Shown: positions 1 to 10,287, numbered from the stretch's first letter. The stretch is 64,000 bases of DNA from Bradyrhizobium diazoefficiens (GCF_016616425.1 NZ_CP067101.1:3658001-3722000); one strand, 5' to 3'. Notes: generated by a model not told the origin, from the sequence alone. Numbers and translations: made by a program.

Positions 1-669
1 CCCGCCATTGCTCATGGTGAGCGTTTCCATCATCCAGCCGCAATAGTCGTAGGCGCAGGGGATCGCGATGCCCCAGCGGGTCACCTTGTCGCCTTCGCGC
101 TTGGTGAGCTTCTTGGCCCAGTCGGTGAGCTCGGCCCAGGTCTGCGGCGGCTTGTTCGGGTCGAGGCCGGCTTCCTTGGCCTGGTCGGCATTGATGTAGA
201 GCAGCGGCGTCGAATTCTGGAAGGGAACGCCGTAGACCGAGCGGTTGATCACCGCGTTGCCTTGCAGCGCCGGGAAGAACTGGCCCAAAAACTTTTCCTT
301 GGTGGTGCCGTCGGCCTTGATCAGCGCATCGAGATTGGTGAGCTCGTTCTCGATCTGCATGTCGAGCAGGAAGTTGGCGGACATGATCACGGCGGACGGC
401 GGCTTGCCGGCCTTGATCGCGGCGCGCGTCTTGATCAGCGTGTCGTCATAGGAGCCGGTGTAGACCGCGGTCGCCTTGATGTCGGGGTGGCCGTCGTTGA
501 ACTCCTTGATCAAGGTGCCCATGTCGCGGGCAAGCTTGCCGTCGACGGGGACGGGGAAGAACAAATCGATTTCGGTCGGACCTTCGCCGGCGAGCGCCGG
601 AAAGGCGAGGGCGCCGGCCAAAGTGCCTGCAGTGGCAAGACCCAGCATGAGCCTGCGGGAAAATAGCAT
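1..669 (-). CDS. UgpB-like ABC transporter substrate-binding protein (3' end outside window)
   Basis: Periplasmic receptor of a sugar or glycerol-phosphate ABC importer; 223 N-terminal residues are visible and the gene continues past base 1. It opens with SRRLMLG followed by a hydrophobic stretch and ALAG, a signal peptide with a twin-arginine flavour. The mature part follows the UgpB pattern: a YTGSYDDTL segment, PFQNSTPLLYIN, then GLDPNKPPQTWAEL. The gene lies 11 bp downstream of the permease gene ending at 681 and is the last visible member of an operon that starts with a phosphodiesterase at 3348. The ATPase is not in the window and is presumably beyond base 1. Glycerol-3-phosphate or a glycerophosphodiester is the inferred ligand; another sugar phosphate is possible. 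Confidence 0.85.
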   Translation of the reverse strand, partial: MLFSRRLMLGLATAGTLAGALAFPALAGEGPTEIDLFFPVPVDGKLARDMGTLIKEFNDGHPDIKATAVYTGSYDDTLIKTRAAIKAGKPPSAVIMSANFLLDMQIENELTNLDALIKADGTTKEKFLGQFFPALQGNAVINRSVYGVPFQNSTPLLYINADQAKEAGLDPNKPPQTWAELTDWAKKLTKREGDKVTRWGIAIPCAYDYCGWMMETLTMSNGG

Positions 670-680
670 CGGAAAATCTC

Positions 681-1550
681 CTATTTGATGCCTGAGGTGA
701 CGAAAGAACTGATGAAGCGCTTCTGGAAGATCAGGAAGGTGACGAGCAGCGGTGCGATCACCATCAGCGTGCCGGCGGCGATGGTGCCCCAGGCTTGCGT
801 GCCTTCCGCCGTTTTGGTGAACACCGAAAGCCCGACCGTGAGCGGCCGCTTGTCCGGCGAATTGATCACCATCAGCGGCCACAGGAAGTCGTTCCAGTGG
901 CTGGTCACGGAGATGATGGCAAAGGCCGAGAAGCTCGGGATCGACAGCGGCACGTAGATGTGGCGGATGCGTTGGAACAGGCTGGCGCCGTCGATCAGGG
1001 CGGCATCTTCCAGCTCGGTCGGAATGGCTTCGAACGCCTGCCGCATCAGGAAGGTGCCGAAGGCGGAGGCGAAGAACGGCATCATCACGCCGGCGAGCGT
1101 GTCGTAGAGGCCGAGCTGCGCCACCAGCGACAGGTTCGGCACGATCAGCAGCACCGGCACCAGCATCAGCTGCATCAGGAACAGATAGAAGATCAGCGTC
1201 TTGCCCACGAAGGCGAGACGCGCGAAGGCAAAGCCCGCCAGCGTGATCGTGACGAACTGCACCAGCAAAATGCCGGTGCAGATGATCGTGGTGTTGAGGG
1301 TGTAGCGCGGGAAATCGCCGATCTCCCAGGCATCCCTGATGTTGTCGAACGTCGGCTTCAGGCTCGGCATCAACACGGCCATGGTGTTGATGCCGTCGGA
1401 GGCCGGGCGCAGTGCCGCAACGACCATCCACAGGAACGGGATCAGCCAGACGATCGCGAGCAACACGGTCAGCAGGAACCCCAGCTTCGGCGTGATCTCA
1501 CCTCGGGTAGCGAGCGGGACATCTCTGAACAGGCGGTTGAACAGCGTCAT
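681..1550 (-). CDS. Carbohydrate ABC transporter permease, MalG/UgpE type
   Basis: Inner-membrane permease of the MalG family, 289 aa, close to the usual 280. An N-terminal helix (FLLTVLLAIVWLIPFLWMV) is followed by five further hydrophobic segments. The EAA loop that docks on the ATPase is seen as ELEDAALIDGASLFQRIRHI. Its start overlaps the end of the upstream permease gene by 4 bp (ATGA), so translation is probably coupled. It is the third gene of the minus-strand phosphodiesterase-permease-permease-binding protein operon. Family is certain; substrate is inferred from the UgpB-like partner. Confidence 0.9.
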   Translation of the reverse strand: MTLFNRLFRDVPLATRGEITPKLGFLLTVLLAIVWLIPFLWMVVAALRPASDGINTMAVLMPSLKPTFDNIRDAWEIGDFPRYTLNTTIICTGILLVQFVTITLAGFAFARLAFVGKTLIFYLFLMQLMLVPVLLIVPNLSLVAQLGLYDTLAGVMMPFFASAFGTFLMRQAFEAIPTELEDAALIDGASLFQRIRHIYVPLSIPSFSAFAIISVTSHWNDFLWPLMVINSPDKRPLTVGLSVFTKTAEGTQAWGTIAAGTLMVIAPLLVTFLIFQKRFISSFVTSGIK

Positions 1551-2497
1551 GGCCCGCCCTCGCGGTTCGCCATCGTGCGGAAGGAGAGCGCGGTGAGGCT
1601 CATCAGCGCGGCGAGCGTCAGCAGCGTCGCGGCCGAGGCCTTGCCGATGTCGTAATGCTCGACCGCCTGCTGATAGATGTAGAACAGCACGAGATTGGTC
1701 GCGTTGGACGGTCCGCCCTGGGTCATGACGAAGACGTGGTCGACCTGCGTCACCGCGTTCAGGGTGGCGATGACGGTGACGAACAGGAAGGTGGGCTTGA
1801 GCTCCGGCAGAATGATGTGGCGCAGGCGCATGTAAGGCCCGGCGCCGTCGAGATGCGCGGCCTCCATGACGTCCTCGGGCACCGCCTGCAGGCCGGCGAG
1901 GAAGAACAGCATGTAATAGCCGGCGTTCTTCCAGATGGTGATGACCATGATCGCATAGAGCGCGATGTCGGGGTCGCCGAGCCAGTTCGGCAGCACCGGA
2001 AGCAGCCGGCCGATATAGTAGTCGAGCAGGCCGACATTCGGCAGGAAGATGAACAGGAACAGCGCGGACGCCGCGACCATCGGGATCAGCACCGGCACGA
2101 ACAGCGCGGCGCGAAGCGCGCTGCTCACGGCGTTGGTGCGTGACAGCGCCAGCGCGAACAAGAGCGCAAGCCCGATACTCGGAATCGCTGTGCCGACGGC
2201 ATAGATCAGATTGTTGACGACGGCGCCGGTGAAGGCGGGATCGGCCAGCACCGCGCTGATATTCTCGAGGCCGACGAAGCGGACGGGCGCCTTCGGCGTC
2301 GTGCGCTGGTAGAGCGCATCGACCAACACGCGGCCCATCGCGCCATAGGTGAACAGCGCGAGGAACACCAGCGAAGGCAGCAGCAGCAGGTAGGCCGGCA
2401 GCGAGGCCTTGAAGCCGGCGGACAGGCGCTTCAGGACATGCAGACGCGGTGCCGCGGAAGTCGCGACCGGGAGAGCCGCGGGTTCGGCGAGGCTCAT
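1547..2497 (-). CDS. Carbohydrate ABC transporter permease, MalF/UgpA type
   Basis: Inner-membrane permease of the MalF/UgpA family, 316 aa from the ATG at 2497 (MSLAEPAALPV). The open frame runs on upstream, but that part lies over the phosphodiesterase gene in another frame and is not credible. The chosen start gives an ATGA overlap with the upstream stop, matching the overlap at its own 3' end. Six hydrophobic segments are visible, starting with ASLPAYLLLLPSLVFLALF, and an EAA loop reads DVMEAAHLDGAGPYMRLRHI. Together with the gene at 681-1550 it forms a heterodimeric pore. Confidence 0.9.
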   Translation of the reverse strand: MSLAEPAALPVATSAAPRLHVLKRLSAGFKASLPAYLLLLPSLVFLALFTYGAMGRVLVDALYQRTTPKAPVRFVGLENISAVLADPAFTGAVVNNLIYAVGTAIPSIGLALLFALALSRTNAVSSALRAALFVPVLIPMVAASALFLFIFLPNVGLLDYYIGRLLPVLPNWLGDPDIALYAIMVITIWKNAGYYMLFFLAGLQAVPEDVMEAAHLDGAGPYMRLRHIILPELKPTFLFVTVIATLNAVTQVDHVFVMTQGGPSNATNLVLFYIYQQAVEHYDIGKASAATLLTLAALMSLTALSFRTMANREGGP

Positions 2498-3348
2498 TTC
2501 ACCGCGCCGGGAAGATTCAGCGCATAGTCGCGGCCGTCCATTCCCGCGGGCGGATCGAAGGGGAAGCGCAGGCCTTCGTCGAGGAAGTCGTGGCTGTGCA
2601 CGACGAGATTCTCGTCGTCGATCAGCACCACGCCATAGGCCGGGGGCTCGTGGCTCGCGAGATGCGGCGCGGCGCGATCGAGCTCGAACCAGACCTGATG
2701 GTTGGTGCCGCGCAGGGTGGAGAAGGGGATTTTGCCGAAACTGCCGAAGATCGGCCGGTGCACATGGCCGAAGAAGAGATGACGGATGCGCGAACGATAA
2801 GGCGCAATCACCTCGGCGAACTCGGCGCTCTGCGCCAGCGCAATCTGGTCCATGGCGTGGACGCCGACCGGGAAAGGCGGATGATGCATGAAGACGACGA
2901 AGGGCTGGTCGGCAGGCGCCGCCGCCAGCGTGCTTGCAAGCCAGCCGAGGCGCTTGGCGCACATCTCACCGGCGTGGCTGGTCTCGTCCAGCGTGTCCAG
3001 GAAGACGAACAGGCCGTGCTCGGTGGTGCGCGTGCCCTGCACGAAGCCGCTGGAATCGCGCGGCGCCGCCTGCAGTCCGTCGAGGCAGGCGACCCGGCGG
3101 TCGTGATTTCCGACCATCGCGATGTAGGGAATCTTCAGCGCAGCCATCGCCTCGGCGAAATTGGCGTAGGATTCAGCCTCGCCCCAATGGGTGAGGTCGC
3201 CGGTCGCCACCGCGAAGGCGGCATCCGCCTGGTGCTGGTTGATGTCGGCAATCGCGGCGTCCAGCCGGGCGCGCGGATCGAGGCCATAAAGCTTCAGCCC
3301 GGGGTTCGCCAGATGCGTGTCGGTGAGGTGAATGAACTTGAAGGGCAT
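2494..3348 (-). CDS. Metallophosphoesterase, CpdA/GpdQ-type phosphodiesterase
   Basis: Dinuclear-metal phosphodiesterase, 284 aa. The calcineurin-like ligand set is complete: LTDTHLA near residue 8, GDLTHWGE near 51, GNHDRR near 82, HHPPF near 140 and FFGHVHRP near 178. This pattern fits class III cyclic-nucleotide or glycerophosphodiester phosphodiesterases such as CpdA and GpdQ. It is the first gene of the operon and overlaps the following permease start by 4 bp. No signal peptide is seen, so it should act in the cytoplasm. The Ugp-like partners suggest it releases glycerol-3-phosphate from imported glycerophosphodiesters, the role of unrelated UgpQ in E. coli. A cAMP phosphodiesterase is the main alternative. 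Confidence 0.85.
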   Translation of the reverse strand: MPFKFIHLTDTHLANPGLKLYGLDPRARLDAAIADINQHQADAAFAVATGDLTHWGEAESYANFAEAMAALKIPYIAMVGNHDRRVACLDGLQAAPRDSSGFVQGTRTTEHGLFVFLDTLDETSHAGEMCAKRLGWLASTLAAAPADQPFVVFMHHPPFPVGVHAMDQIALAQSAEFAEVIAPYRSRIRHLFFGHVHRPIFGSFGKIPFSTLRGTNHQVWFELDRAAPHLASHEPPAYGVVLIDDENLVVHSHDFLDEGLRFPFDPPAGMDGRDYALNLPGAVK

Positions 3349-3469
3349 GGCGCCTGTCAGGACCGTTGGAGGACGGGCGCCTCCGGCAAGACGACCCTGA
3401 CAGGCGGTTAGAGCGCGTGTGTTTCAGTTTGATGACAGCGGTTCCCGAGTCCACAAGCATCGAAGTCGT

Positions 3470-3499
3470 GGGTGGATTCGCCGGAGGCGCAATCCACCC
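3470..3499. repeat. Short palindromic intergenic element, possible selO terminator
   Basis: GGGTGGATT (3470-3478) pairs with AATCCACCC (3491-3499), and an inner CGCC/GGCG extends the stem with one bulge. It lies between the phosphodiesterase start and the selO stop. Stems built on GGTGGATT are common between genes in Bradyrhizobium to my knowledge. It lacks a clear T tract, so its role in ending selO transcription is only possible. Confidence 0.5.
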
Positions 3500-3537
3500 G
3501 TCAGCCAATCAAGAGTGGTGGCGCGGACGAGCTCGCC

Positions 3538-5013
3538 TCACGTCCCGCAGAATGTCCGCAGCACCCGCTGGTCGGGCAGCGGCGGATCGGCGTAGGCGGC
3601 GTAGTCCGGCTGGTCCTCGTACGGCTTTGCCAGCACCTTCACCAATTCCTCGAATGGCGCGTAGTCGTCGTCGTTGACCGCGGCCTGGATCACGGCTTCG
3701 ACGCGGTGGTTGCGCGGGATGAACATCGGGTTGACGGCGTGCATGGCGGCTTGCCGTTCGGCCGCGGTCTGCGGCTCAAGCGCGATACGCTCGCGCCAGC
3801 GCTTGGCCCACTCATCAAAGGTCGCGGGGTCCATGAACTGCGCGCGCGCGTCATCCGCAGACGGATCGCCGGCGGCATCACCCAGCTTGCGGAAGGTGAG
3901 GGTGAAGTCGGCCTGGTTCTTCGCCATGGCATCCAACAGATCCTGGATCAGCGCCTCGTCGCCGTCGCGCTCCATGAACAGACCGACCTTCTGGCGCAGG
4001 CCGGCCTGATAGGCGGCGCTGAAGGTGTCGGAGAAGGCGCCGAGAATGTCCTGCGCTTCCGTGATCGCCTTCTCCTGCTCGTCCGAGAACAGCGGCAGCA
4101 GGCATTCGGCGAGCCTCGTCAAATTCCACAGCGCGATGCGCGGCTGGTTGGCATAAGCGTAACGGCCCATCTCGTCGATCGACGAAAACACCTGTGCGGG
4201 ATTGTAGTCATCCATGAACGCGCAGGGGCCGTAATCGATGGTCTCGCCGGAGATGGAGCTGTTGTCGGTGTTCATCACGCCGTGGATGAAGCCGACCAGC
4301 AGCCAGCGCGCGATGAGATCGGCCTGGCGCGCGACAACGCCGGCAAGCAGGGCGTGATAGGGCCGCTCCGCGTCGCTCAGCTCAGGGTAATGACGGGCGA
4401 TGACGTGATCGGCAAGCCGGCGGATCGCATTGGTGTCGCGGCGGACGGCGAAGAACTGAAAGGTGCCGACGCGGATATGGCTCGCGGCGACGCGGGTCAG
4501 CACGGCGCCGGGCAGCGCGGTCTCGCGGATGACGTGCTCGCCGGTGACCACGGCAGCAAGCGAGCGCGTGGTCGGAATGCCGAGCGCGAACATCGCCTCG
4601 CTGACGATGTATTCGCGCAAGACCGGCCCGAGCGCGGCACGGCCGTCGCCGCGGCGGGAGAACGGGGTCGGGCCAGAGCCCTTGAGCTGGATGTCGCGGC
4701 GGACGCCGTCTCTGTCGATGACCTCTCCGAGCAGGATGGCGCGGCCGTCGCCGAGCTGGGGCACGAACTGCCCGAACTGATGGCCGGCATAGGCCATGGC
4801 GATGGGATCGGCACCAGCGGGAACCGTCTTGCCGGCCAGGATCTCGGCGCCCTCCGGGGTCTCCAGCAGGTCCGGATCGAGCCCGAGCTGGACCGCCAGC
4901 GGCCGGTTCAGCTTGATCAGCCGGGGGGCCGCGACCGGGGTTGGTGCGACGCGGGCAAAGAAGCTGTCCGGCAGCGCCGAATAGGAGTTCTGGAAGGGGA
5001 AGTGTACCGTCAT
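3538..5013 (-). CDS. selO: SelO/YdiU family protein adenylyltransferase
   Basis: SelO is a pseudokinase-fold enzyme that transfers AMP from ATP to Ser, Thr or Tyr of target proteins, in E. coli linked to redox homeostasis. The protein is 491 aa from the ATG at 5013 ([11 protein letters not shown]); a further-upstream start at 5091 would add 26 residues that do not look like the family. Typical segments are [19 protein letters not shown] near 80, the glycine-rich [16 protein letters not shown] near 115, [10 protein letters not shown] near 240 and [11 protein letters not shown] near 400. It ends in RTFCGT, with cysteine where some eukaryotic orthologues carry selenocysteine. It is divergent from aspS with 195 bp between them. 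Confidence 0.95.
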   Translation of the reverse strand: MTVHFPFQNSYSALPDSFFARVAPTPVAAPRLIKLNRPLAVQLGLDPDLLETPEGAEILAGKTVPAGADPIAMAYAGHQFGQFVPQLGDGRAILLGEVIDRDGVRRDIQLKGSGPTPFSRRGDGRAALGPVLREYIVSEAMFALGIPTTRSLAAVVTGEHVIRETALPGAVLTRVAASHIRVGTFQFFAVRRDTNAIRRLADHVIARHYPELSDAERPYHALLAGVVARQADLIARWLLVGFIHGVMNTDNSSISGETIDYGPCAFMDDYNPAQVFSSIDEMGRYAYANQPRIALWNLTRLAECLLPLFSDEQEKAITEAQDILGAFSDTFSAAYQAGLRQKVGLFMERDGDEALIQDLLDAMAKNQADFTLTFRKLGDAAGDPSADDARAQFMDPATFDEWAKRWRERIALEPQTAAERQAAMHAVNPMFIPRNHRVEAVIQAAVNDDDYAPFEELVKVLAKPYEDQPDYAAYADPPLPDQRVLRTFCGT

Positions 5014-5208
5014 GGCCTCAAGATAGGGCTGGAACGCCTGATGGCAAAGGCTCGGCCTCCGATAAGCCAAAAATGGACCGTTCAGGTCCAAAACAGGGCG
5101 TTCCCTTGGTTGCCGCCCCCGATCTCGTCGGGTAAACCCTGCCGCAACTTCGGACCGGCTGGCTCAGTCGTCCGATTCGCTTCCTCCGACATTGATTTTG
5201 GGACGACC

Positions 5209-6981
5209 ATGCATCGCTACCGGTCACATACATGCGGCGCGCTCCGCGAGAGCAACATCGGCGAAACGGTCCGCCTGTCAGGCTGGGTCCATCGCGTTCG
5301 CGACCATGGCGGCGTGCTGTTCATCGACCTGCGCGACCATTACGGCCTGACCCAGTGCGTGGTCGACCCGGACTCGCCGGCGTTCTCGCTCGCCGAAAAG
5401 CTGCGCTCGGAATTCGTGGTGCGGATGGACGGCAAGGCCCGCCGCCGCCCCGAGGGCACCGACAACGACGATCTGCCGACCGGCAAGATCGAGATCTATG
5501 TCACGGAGATCGAGGTGCTGGGCCCGGCCGGCGATCTGCCGCTGCCGGTGTTCGGCGACCAGGAATATCCTGAAGACATCAGGCTCAAATATCGCTTCCT
5601 GGACCTGCGGCGCGAAAAGCTGCACCAGAACATCATGACGCGCGTCGAGATCATCAAGTCGATGCGCCGGCGGATGGAGGGACAGGGCTTCTTCGAGTTC
5701 AACACGCCGATCCTGACCGCGTCCTCGCCGGAGGGCGCGCGCGACTTCCTGGTGCCCTCGCGCATCCACCCCGGCAAGTTCTACGCGCTGCCGCAGGCCC
5801 CGCAGCAGTACAAGCAGCTCTTGATGATGTCGGGCTTTGACCGCTATTTCCAGATCGCGCCCTGTTTCCGCGACGAGGACCCGCGCGCGGACCGTCTGCC
5901 CGGCGAGTTCTACCAGCTCGACGTCGAGATGAGCTTCGTCACGCAGGAAGACGTCTTTGCGGCGATGGAGCCTGTCATCACCGGCATGTTCGAGGAGTTC
6001 GCCAAGGGCAAGCCGGTGACGAAGGGCTGGCGCCGGATTCCGTTCGCTGAGGCCTTACGCAAATACGGCAGCGACAAGCCGGACCTGCGCAATCCCATCG
6101 AGATGCAGGACGTCTCAGAGCATTTCCGCGGCTCGGGCTTCAAGGTGTTCGCGCGTATGCTCGAAGATCCCAAGAACCAGGTCTGGGCGATCCCGGCAGC
6201 GGGCGGCGGCAGCCGTGCGTTTTGCGACCGCATGAATTCGTGGGCGCAAGGCGAGGGCCAGCCCGGCCTCGGCTACATCATGTGGCGCGAGGGCGGCGAG
6301 GGGGCCGGTCCTCTCGCCAACAATATCGGTCCCGAGCGCACCGCCGCGATCCGTGCTCAACTCGGCGTCAAGGAAGGCGATGCCGCCTTCTTCGTCGCCG
6401 GCGATCCCGACAAGTTCTGGAAATTCTCGGGTCTTGCCCGCAACAAGGTCGGCGAGGAATTGAACCTTACCGACAAGGAGCGGTTCGAGCTTGCCTGGAT
6501 CGTCGACTTCCCGATGTACGAGTACAACGAGGACGACAAGAAGGTCGACTTCTCGCACAACCCCTTCTCGATGCCGCAGGGCGGCCTGGAGGCGCTGAAG
6601 GGCCAGGACCCGCTGACTATCAAGGCGTTCCAGTACGACATCACCTGCAACGGCTACGAAATCGCCTCGGGCGGCATCCGCAACCACGTGCCGGAAGCGA
6701 TGGTGAAGGCGTTCGAGATCGCCGGCTACGGCGAGCAGGAAGTGGTCGACCGCTTCGGCGGCATGTACCGCGCCTTCCAGTACGGCGCGCCGCCGCATGG
6801 CGGCATGGCGGCGGGTGTCGACCGCATCGTGATGCTCTTGTGCGGCACCACGAATTTGCGCGAGATCTCGCTATTCCCGATGAATCAGCAGGCCATGGAT
6901 CTGCTGATGGGCGCGCCGTCGGAGGCCACCACCAAGCAGCTCCGCGAGCTGCATGTGCGGGTCAACCTGCCGCAGAAGTGA
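5209..6981 (+). CDS. aspS: Aspartate--tRNA ligase
   Basis: Charges tRNA with aspartate; class II synthetase of 590 aa, the usual bacterial length. The start is the ATG at 5209 ([16 protein letters not shown]); the frame is open far upstream but that part is antisense to selO. An OB-fold anticodon domain ([19 protein letters not shown]) comes first. The catalytic core has [12 protein letters not shown], motif 2 as [10 protein letters not shown] and motif 3 with the GVDR arginine near the end ([11 protein letters not shown]). A GAD-type insertion sits between residues ~300 and 420. Many alphaproteobacteria use a non-discriminating AspRS with GatCAB; the sequence alone did not let me decide that here. 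Confidence 0.97.
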   Translation: MHRYRSHTCGALRESNIGETVRLSGWVHRVRDHGGVLFIDLRDHYGLTQCVVDPDSPAFSLAEKLRSEFVVRMDGKARRRPEGTDNDDLPTGKIEIYVTEIEVLGPAGDLPLPVFGDQEYPEDIRLKYRFLDLRREKLHQNIMTRVEIIKSMRRRMEGQGFFEFNTPILTASSPEGARDFLVPSRIHPGKFYALPQAPQQYKQLLMMSGFDRYFQIAPCFRDEDPRADRLPGEFYQLDVEMSFVTQEDVFAAMEPVITGMFEEFAKGKPVTKGWRRIPFAEALRKYGSDKPDLRNPIEMQDVSEHFRGSGFKVFARMLEDPKNQVWAIPAAGGGSRAFCDRMNSWAQGEGQPGLGYIMWREGGEGAGPLANNIGPERTAAIRAQLGVKEGDAAFFVAGDPDKFWKFSGLARNKVGEELNLTDKERFELAWIVDFPMYEYNEDDKKVDFSHNPFSMPQGGLEALKGQDPLTIKAFQYDITCNGYEIASGGIRNHVPEAMVKAFEIAGYGEQEVVDRFGGMYRAFQYGAPPHGGMAAGVDRIVMLLCGTTNLREISLFPMNQQAMDLLMGAPSEATTKQLRELHVRVNLPQK

Positions 6982-7005
6982 GTGGATTGACGTCTACAAA
7001 TTCGG

Positions 7006-7030
7006 GATGCCCGGGCTCGCCCCGGGCATC
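7006..7030 (+). terminator. Hairpin after aspS
   Basis: A perfect 10-bp stem (GATGCCCGGG at 7006-7015 with CCCGGGCATC at 7021-7030) and a 5-nt loop start 24 bp after the aspS stop. Only weak T content follows, so it may be a Rho-independent terminator with a poor tail or an mRNA-end stabiliser. Confidence 0.55.
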
Positions 7031-7234
7031 CTCGTCTTGGAGCCTTGCATAAAAGAACGTTGATGGCCGCGTGCAGCCCGGCCATTCGATGGGCGAACGA
7101 GTAAGGTTGCAAACGGATGTTGCCACCGAGGCGCCGGCCGTGCTTCATCCGGGTTCCGTGACCCGGAATACCGCCCCCAGGCGGCCGGTCGGGACAATTT
7201 GGTTTGAGGCCGGTAACGCGAGGCGAAACACCGC

Positions 7235-9544
7235 ATGTCGTCCTATTCTGATGATCTCCACCAGGCGGCGCTCGCCTATCATCGTCTGCCGCGGCCTGGA
7301 AAGCTCGAGATCCAGGCAAGCAAGCCGCTTGCCAATCAGCGCGATCTCGCGCTGGCCTATTCGCCGGGCGTCGCCGCCGCCTGCACCGAGATCGCCAGGA
7401 ATCCGGCGGAAGCCGCCACGCTGACCACCCGCGCCAATCTGGTCGCCGTGGTCTCCAACGGCACCGCCGTGCTCGGCCTCGGCAATATCGGCCCGCTGGC
7501 ATCCAAGCCGGTGATGGAGGGCAAGGCGGTCCTGTTCAAGAAGTTCGCCGGCATCGACGTATTCGACATCGAGATCGCCGCGGACACCATCGACCGCGTG
7601 GTCGAGACCGTGGCGGCGCTCGAGCCGACCTTCGGCGGCATCAATCTGGAAGACATCCGAGGACCGGAATGCTTCGAGATCGAGACGCGCTTGAAGGAGC
7701 GCATGAAGATCCCGGTCTTTCATGACGATCAGCACGGCACCGCCATCATCGTCGCTGCCGCCATCACCAACGGCCTCAGGCTGAACGGCAAGAAGCTGTC
7801 CGACGTCAAGATCGTGGCGTCGGGGGCAGGGGCCGCGGCGATCGCGACGCTCAATCTTCTGGTCTCGATGGGCGCGCAGCGCAAGAACATCTGGGTCTGC
7901 GACATCGACGGCCTCGTGCACGAGGGCCGCAACACCACGATGGATCGCTGGAAGGCGGTATATGCGCAGAAGACCGACAAGCGCACGCTTGCCGACGTCA
8001 TCGGCGGCGCCGACATCTTCATCGGCCTCTCGGCACCGGGCGTGCTCAAGCCCGAGATGGCGAAGGCGATGGGCGACAAGCCGTTGATCATGGCGCTCGC
8101 CAACCCGATCCCGGAGATCATGCCGGAGGAGGCGCGGAAAGCGCGACCCGACGCCATGATCTGCACCGGCCGCTCCGACTTTCCGAACCAGGTCAACAAC
8201 GTCCTGTGCTTTCCCTTCATCTTCCGCGGCGCGCTTGACGTCGGCGCCACCGCGATCAACGAGGAGATGAAGCACGCCGCCGTCGAGGCCATCGCGCAGC
8301 TCGCGCGCGAGGCGCCGTCGGACGCCGTCGCGCAGGGCTTCGACACCGGCGAGATGCAAGGGTTCGGTCCGGGCTCCCTGATCCCGAGCCCCTTTGATCC
8401 CAGGTTGATTTTGCGCATCGCGCCGGCGGTGGCGAAGGCGGCGATGGAGTCCGGCGTCGCGACGCGGCCCATCACCAATTTCGACGAATACACCGCGCTG
8501 CTCGAGCGCTTCGCCTTCCGCTCCGGCCTCGTGATGAAGCCGATGTTCGCCAAGGCCAAGACGCAGCCGGTGCGCGTGATCTACGCCGAAGGCGAGGACG
8601 AGCGCGTGCTGCGCGCCACGCAAGTGGTGCTGGAGGAGAACCTGGCGCGGCCGATCCTGGTCGGCCGTCCTTCGGTCGTGGAGGCGCGCATCAAGCGCTT
8701 CGGCCTCTCGATCCGCGCCGGCCAGGACTTCGACCTCGTCAATCCCGAGGACGATCCGCGCTATCGCTCCTACGTGCAGTCCTATGTCGAAGTCGCCGGC
8801 CGCCGCGGCGTGACGCCGGATGCAGCCCGCACGGTGGTGCGCACCAACAACACCGTCATCGCAGCGCTCGCGGTGACGCGCGGCGAGGCGGATGCCATGC
8901 TCTGCGGCGTCGAGGGCCGCTACATGAGCCATTTGCGCCATGTCCGCGAGATCGTCGGTTTTTGCCCGGGCATCAGCGATTACGCGGCACTGGCGCTGCT
9001 GATTACCAGCAAGGGCGCCTTCTTCATCGCCGACACGCAGGTTCGGCCCAACCCGAACGCGGAAGAACTCGCCGAGATCGCATCGCTCGCCGCGGTCCAC
9101 GTCCAGCGCTTCAACATCAAGCCGAAGATCGCCTTCGTCTCGCATTCCGATTTCGGCAGCTACGATACCGACTCCTCGCGCAAGATGCGGCTGGCGACGC
9201 AGTTGTTGAAGGACAAGCATCCGGAGATCGAGGCCGACGGCGAAATGCAGGGCGACACGGCACTTTCGGCGGCCGCGCGAAAAATGGTGCTGCCGCACTC
9301 CGAGCTGGAGGGCGAGGCCAACATCCTGATCATGCCGACCCTCGACACCGCCAACGTCGCCTATCAGATGATCAAGTCGCTGGCGGACGCGCTCCCTGTC
9401 GGCCCGATCCTGATCGGGCCGGCGTGCCCCGCACACATCCTCACCCCGTCGGTCACCGCGCGCGGCATCCTGAACATGACGGCCGTCGCCGTGGTGGAAG
9501 CGCAGGAGCGCGCCGCGCGGCAGCAGCCGGCGTTGTTTACCTGA
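7235..9544 (+). CDS. maeB: NADP-type malic enzyme with C-terminal phosphotransacetylase-like domain
   Basis: Oxidatively decarboxylates malate to pyruvate, supplying pyruvate and reducing power during growth on C4-dicarboxylates. The 769-aa chimeric layout matches rhizobial Dme/Tme. The malic enzyme part covers residues ~1-430: [12 protein letters not shown] near 50, [16 protein letters not shown] near 160, the nucleotide-binding [16 protein letters not shown] near 195 and the ALANPIPEI segment near 290. The phosphotransacetylase-like part (~430-769) carries [11 protein letters not shown] and ends with [17 protein letters not shown]; in characterised homologues it is regulatory rather than catalytic. 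I cannot tell NAD from NADP preference by eye. Long open frames antisense to this gene are shadows. Confidence 0.95.
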   Translation: MSSYSDDLHQAALAYHRLPRPGKLEIQASKPLANQRDLALAYSPGVAAACTEIARNPAEAATLTTRANLVAVVSNGTAVLGLGNIGPLASKPVMEGKAVLFKKFAGIDVFDIEIAADTIDRVVETVAALEPTFGGINLEDIRGPECFEIETRLKERMKIPVFHDDQHGTAIIVAAAITNGLRLNGKKLSDVKIVASGAGAAAIATLNLLVSMGAQRKNIWVCDIDGLVHEGRNTTMDRWKAVYAQKTDKRTLADVIGGADIFIGLSAPGVLKPEMAKAMGDKPLIMALANPIPEIMPEEARKARPDAMICTGRSDFPNQVNNVLCFPFIFRGALDVGATAINEEMKHAAVEAIAQLAREAPSDAVAQGFDTGEMQGFGPGSLIPSPFDPRLILRIAPAVAKAAMESGVATRPITNFDEYTALLERFAFRSGLVMKPMFAKAKTQPVRVIYAEGEDERVLRATQVVLEENLARPILVGRPSVVEARIKRFGLSIRAGQDFDLVNPEDDPRYRSYVQSYVEVAGRRGVTPDAARTVVRTNNTVIAALAVTRGEADAMLCGVEGRYMSHLRHVREIVGFCPGISDYAALALLITSKGAFFIADTQVRPNPNAEELAEIASLAAVHVQRFNIKPKIAFVSHSDFGSYDTDSSRKMRLATQLLKDKHPEIEADGEMQGDTALSAAARKMVLPHSELEGEANILIMPTLDTANVAYQMIKSLADALPVGPILIGPACPAHILTPSVTARGILNMTAVAVVEAQERAARQQPALFT

Positions 9545-9565
9545 GGCAAGCGCGCCGCTCTTCTC

Positions 9566-9710
9566 TGCTTGTGGGAGAGGATGGCTCGCCGCGTTGCGGC
9601 GAGACGGGTGAAGGGTTCTCACCGCGAGGGAGCCTCTCACGGCAGTCCCGCGGAGAGCGAGACCCCTCATCCGGCGCTTCGCGCCACCTTCTCCCACAAA
9701 GGGAGAAGGG
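9566..9710. repeat. Imperfect palindromic intergenic repeat after maeB
   Basis: GTGGGAGAGG at 9571-9580 is mirrored by CCTTCTCCCAC at 9687-9697, giving an imperfect ~130-bp inverted repeat. Inside it are smaller palindromes such as GGCGCTTCGCGCC. Its right end forms a perfect 9-bp hairpin (CCTTCTCCC 9687-9695 with GGGAGAAGG 9701-9709). Elements with GGGAGAAGG ends are dispersed in many rhizobial genomes to my knowledge. No gene fits in 9545-9834. Confidence 0.6.
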
Positions 9711-9834
9711 GTGGCGAACGCGTGGGGCGTTTTGAATTCCTCGCGTTCTCGATTTCCCTGTTTGAAAAGCGCAAACGGAGCCTTCATAATCCCGTTCGCG
9801 TCCCACCCTTGAAGCCTAAGCCAAGAGGCCGATC

Positions 9835-10287
9835 ATGCCAGCGTTCGTGACTTTCGGGCGAATTCTGTTCGCCGTGCTGTTCATCTACACGGGCGCGAGC
9901 AAGCTCTTTGCCATCCAGGCCACCGCCGACTTCATCGCGACCAAGGTCGTGGTGCCCGACGCCGTCGCGCCCTACGCCAAGCAGGTCGAGACGGCGTCCG
10001 CCATGACCACGCCGCAACTGCTGGCGATCGCAGTCGGCGGGCTCGAGATCATCGCGGGGCTGATGATCGCGTTGAATTTCGGCGCGCGGTTCTTCGCGAT
10101 GCTGATGATCATCTACGTTGCGGTTGCGACCGTGCTGTTCGATGACTTCTGGAACCAGGCGCCGCCTGACAATGCGAAGATGGTGGTGGACGCGCTCAAG
10201 AACCTGTCGATCATCGGCGCATTGTTCATGCTCATGGGGTACGGCCGCACCACGCGTCCGGCCGAAGCGGCCTACGGGGACGTCTGA
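9835..10287 (+). CDS. DoxX family membrane protein
   Basis: Small inner-membrane protein of 150 aa with four hydrophobic segments: TFGRILFAVLFIYTGASKLF at the N-terminus, LLAIAVGGLEIIAGLMIAL near 62, FFAMLMIIYVAVATVLF near 83 and a last one near 122 (LSIIGALFMLMG). GRILFAVLFIYTGASKL is typical of DoxX/YphA-like proteins, whose biochemical role is mostly unknown beyond links to quinone and thiosulfate oxidation in a few archaea. It stands alone, after the repeat region and ahead of the ABC importer at 10649. Confidence 0.85.
   Translation: MPAFVTFGRILFAVLFIYTGASKLFAIQATADFIATKVVVPDAVAPYAKQVETASAMTTPQLLAIAVGGLEIIAGLMIALNFGARFFAMLMIIYVAVATVLFDDFWNQAPPDNAKMVVDALKNLSIIGALFMLMGYGRTTRPAEAAYGDV

Noticed and set aside
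3472-5208. Upstream extension of the aspS frame by 579 codons
   Set aside because: The extension is antisense to selO and the aspS N-terminus aligns with the ATG at 5209.
7145-9787. 880-codon open frame antisense to maeB, and similar long antisense frames over aspS and selO
   Set aside because: High-GC genes create long open shadows in the opposite strand; the His/Arg/Asp-rich translations show no family features, while the sense genes are unmistakable.
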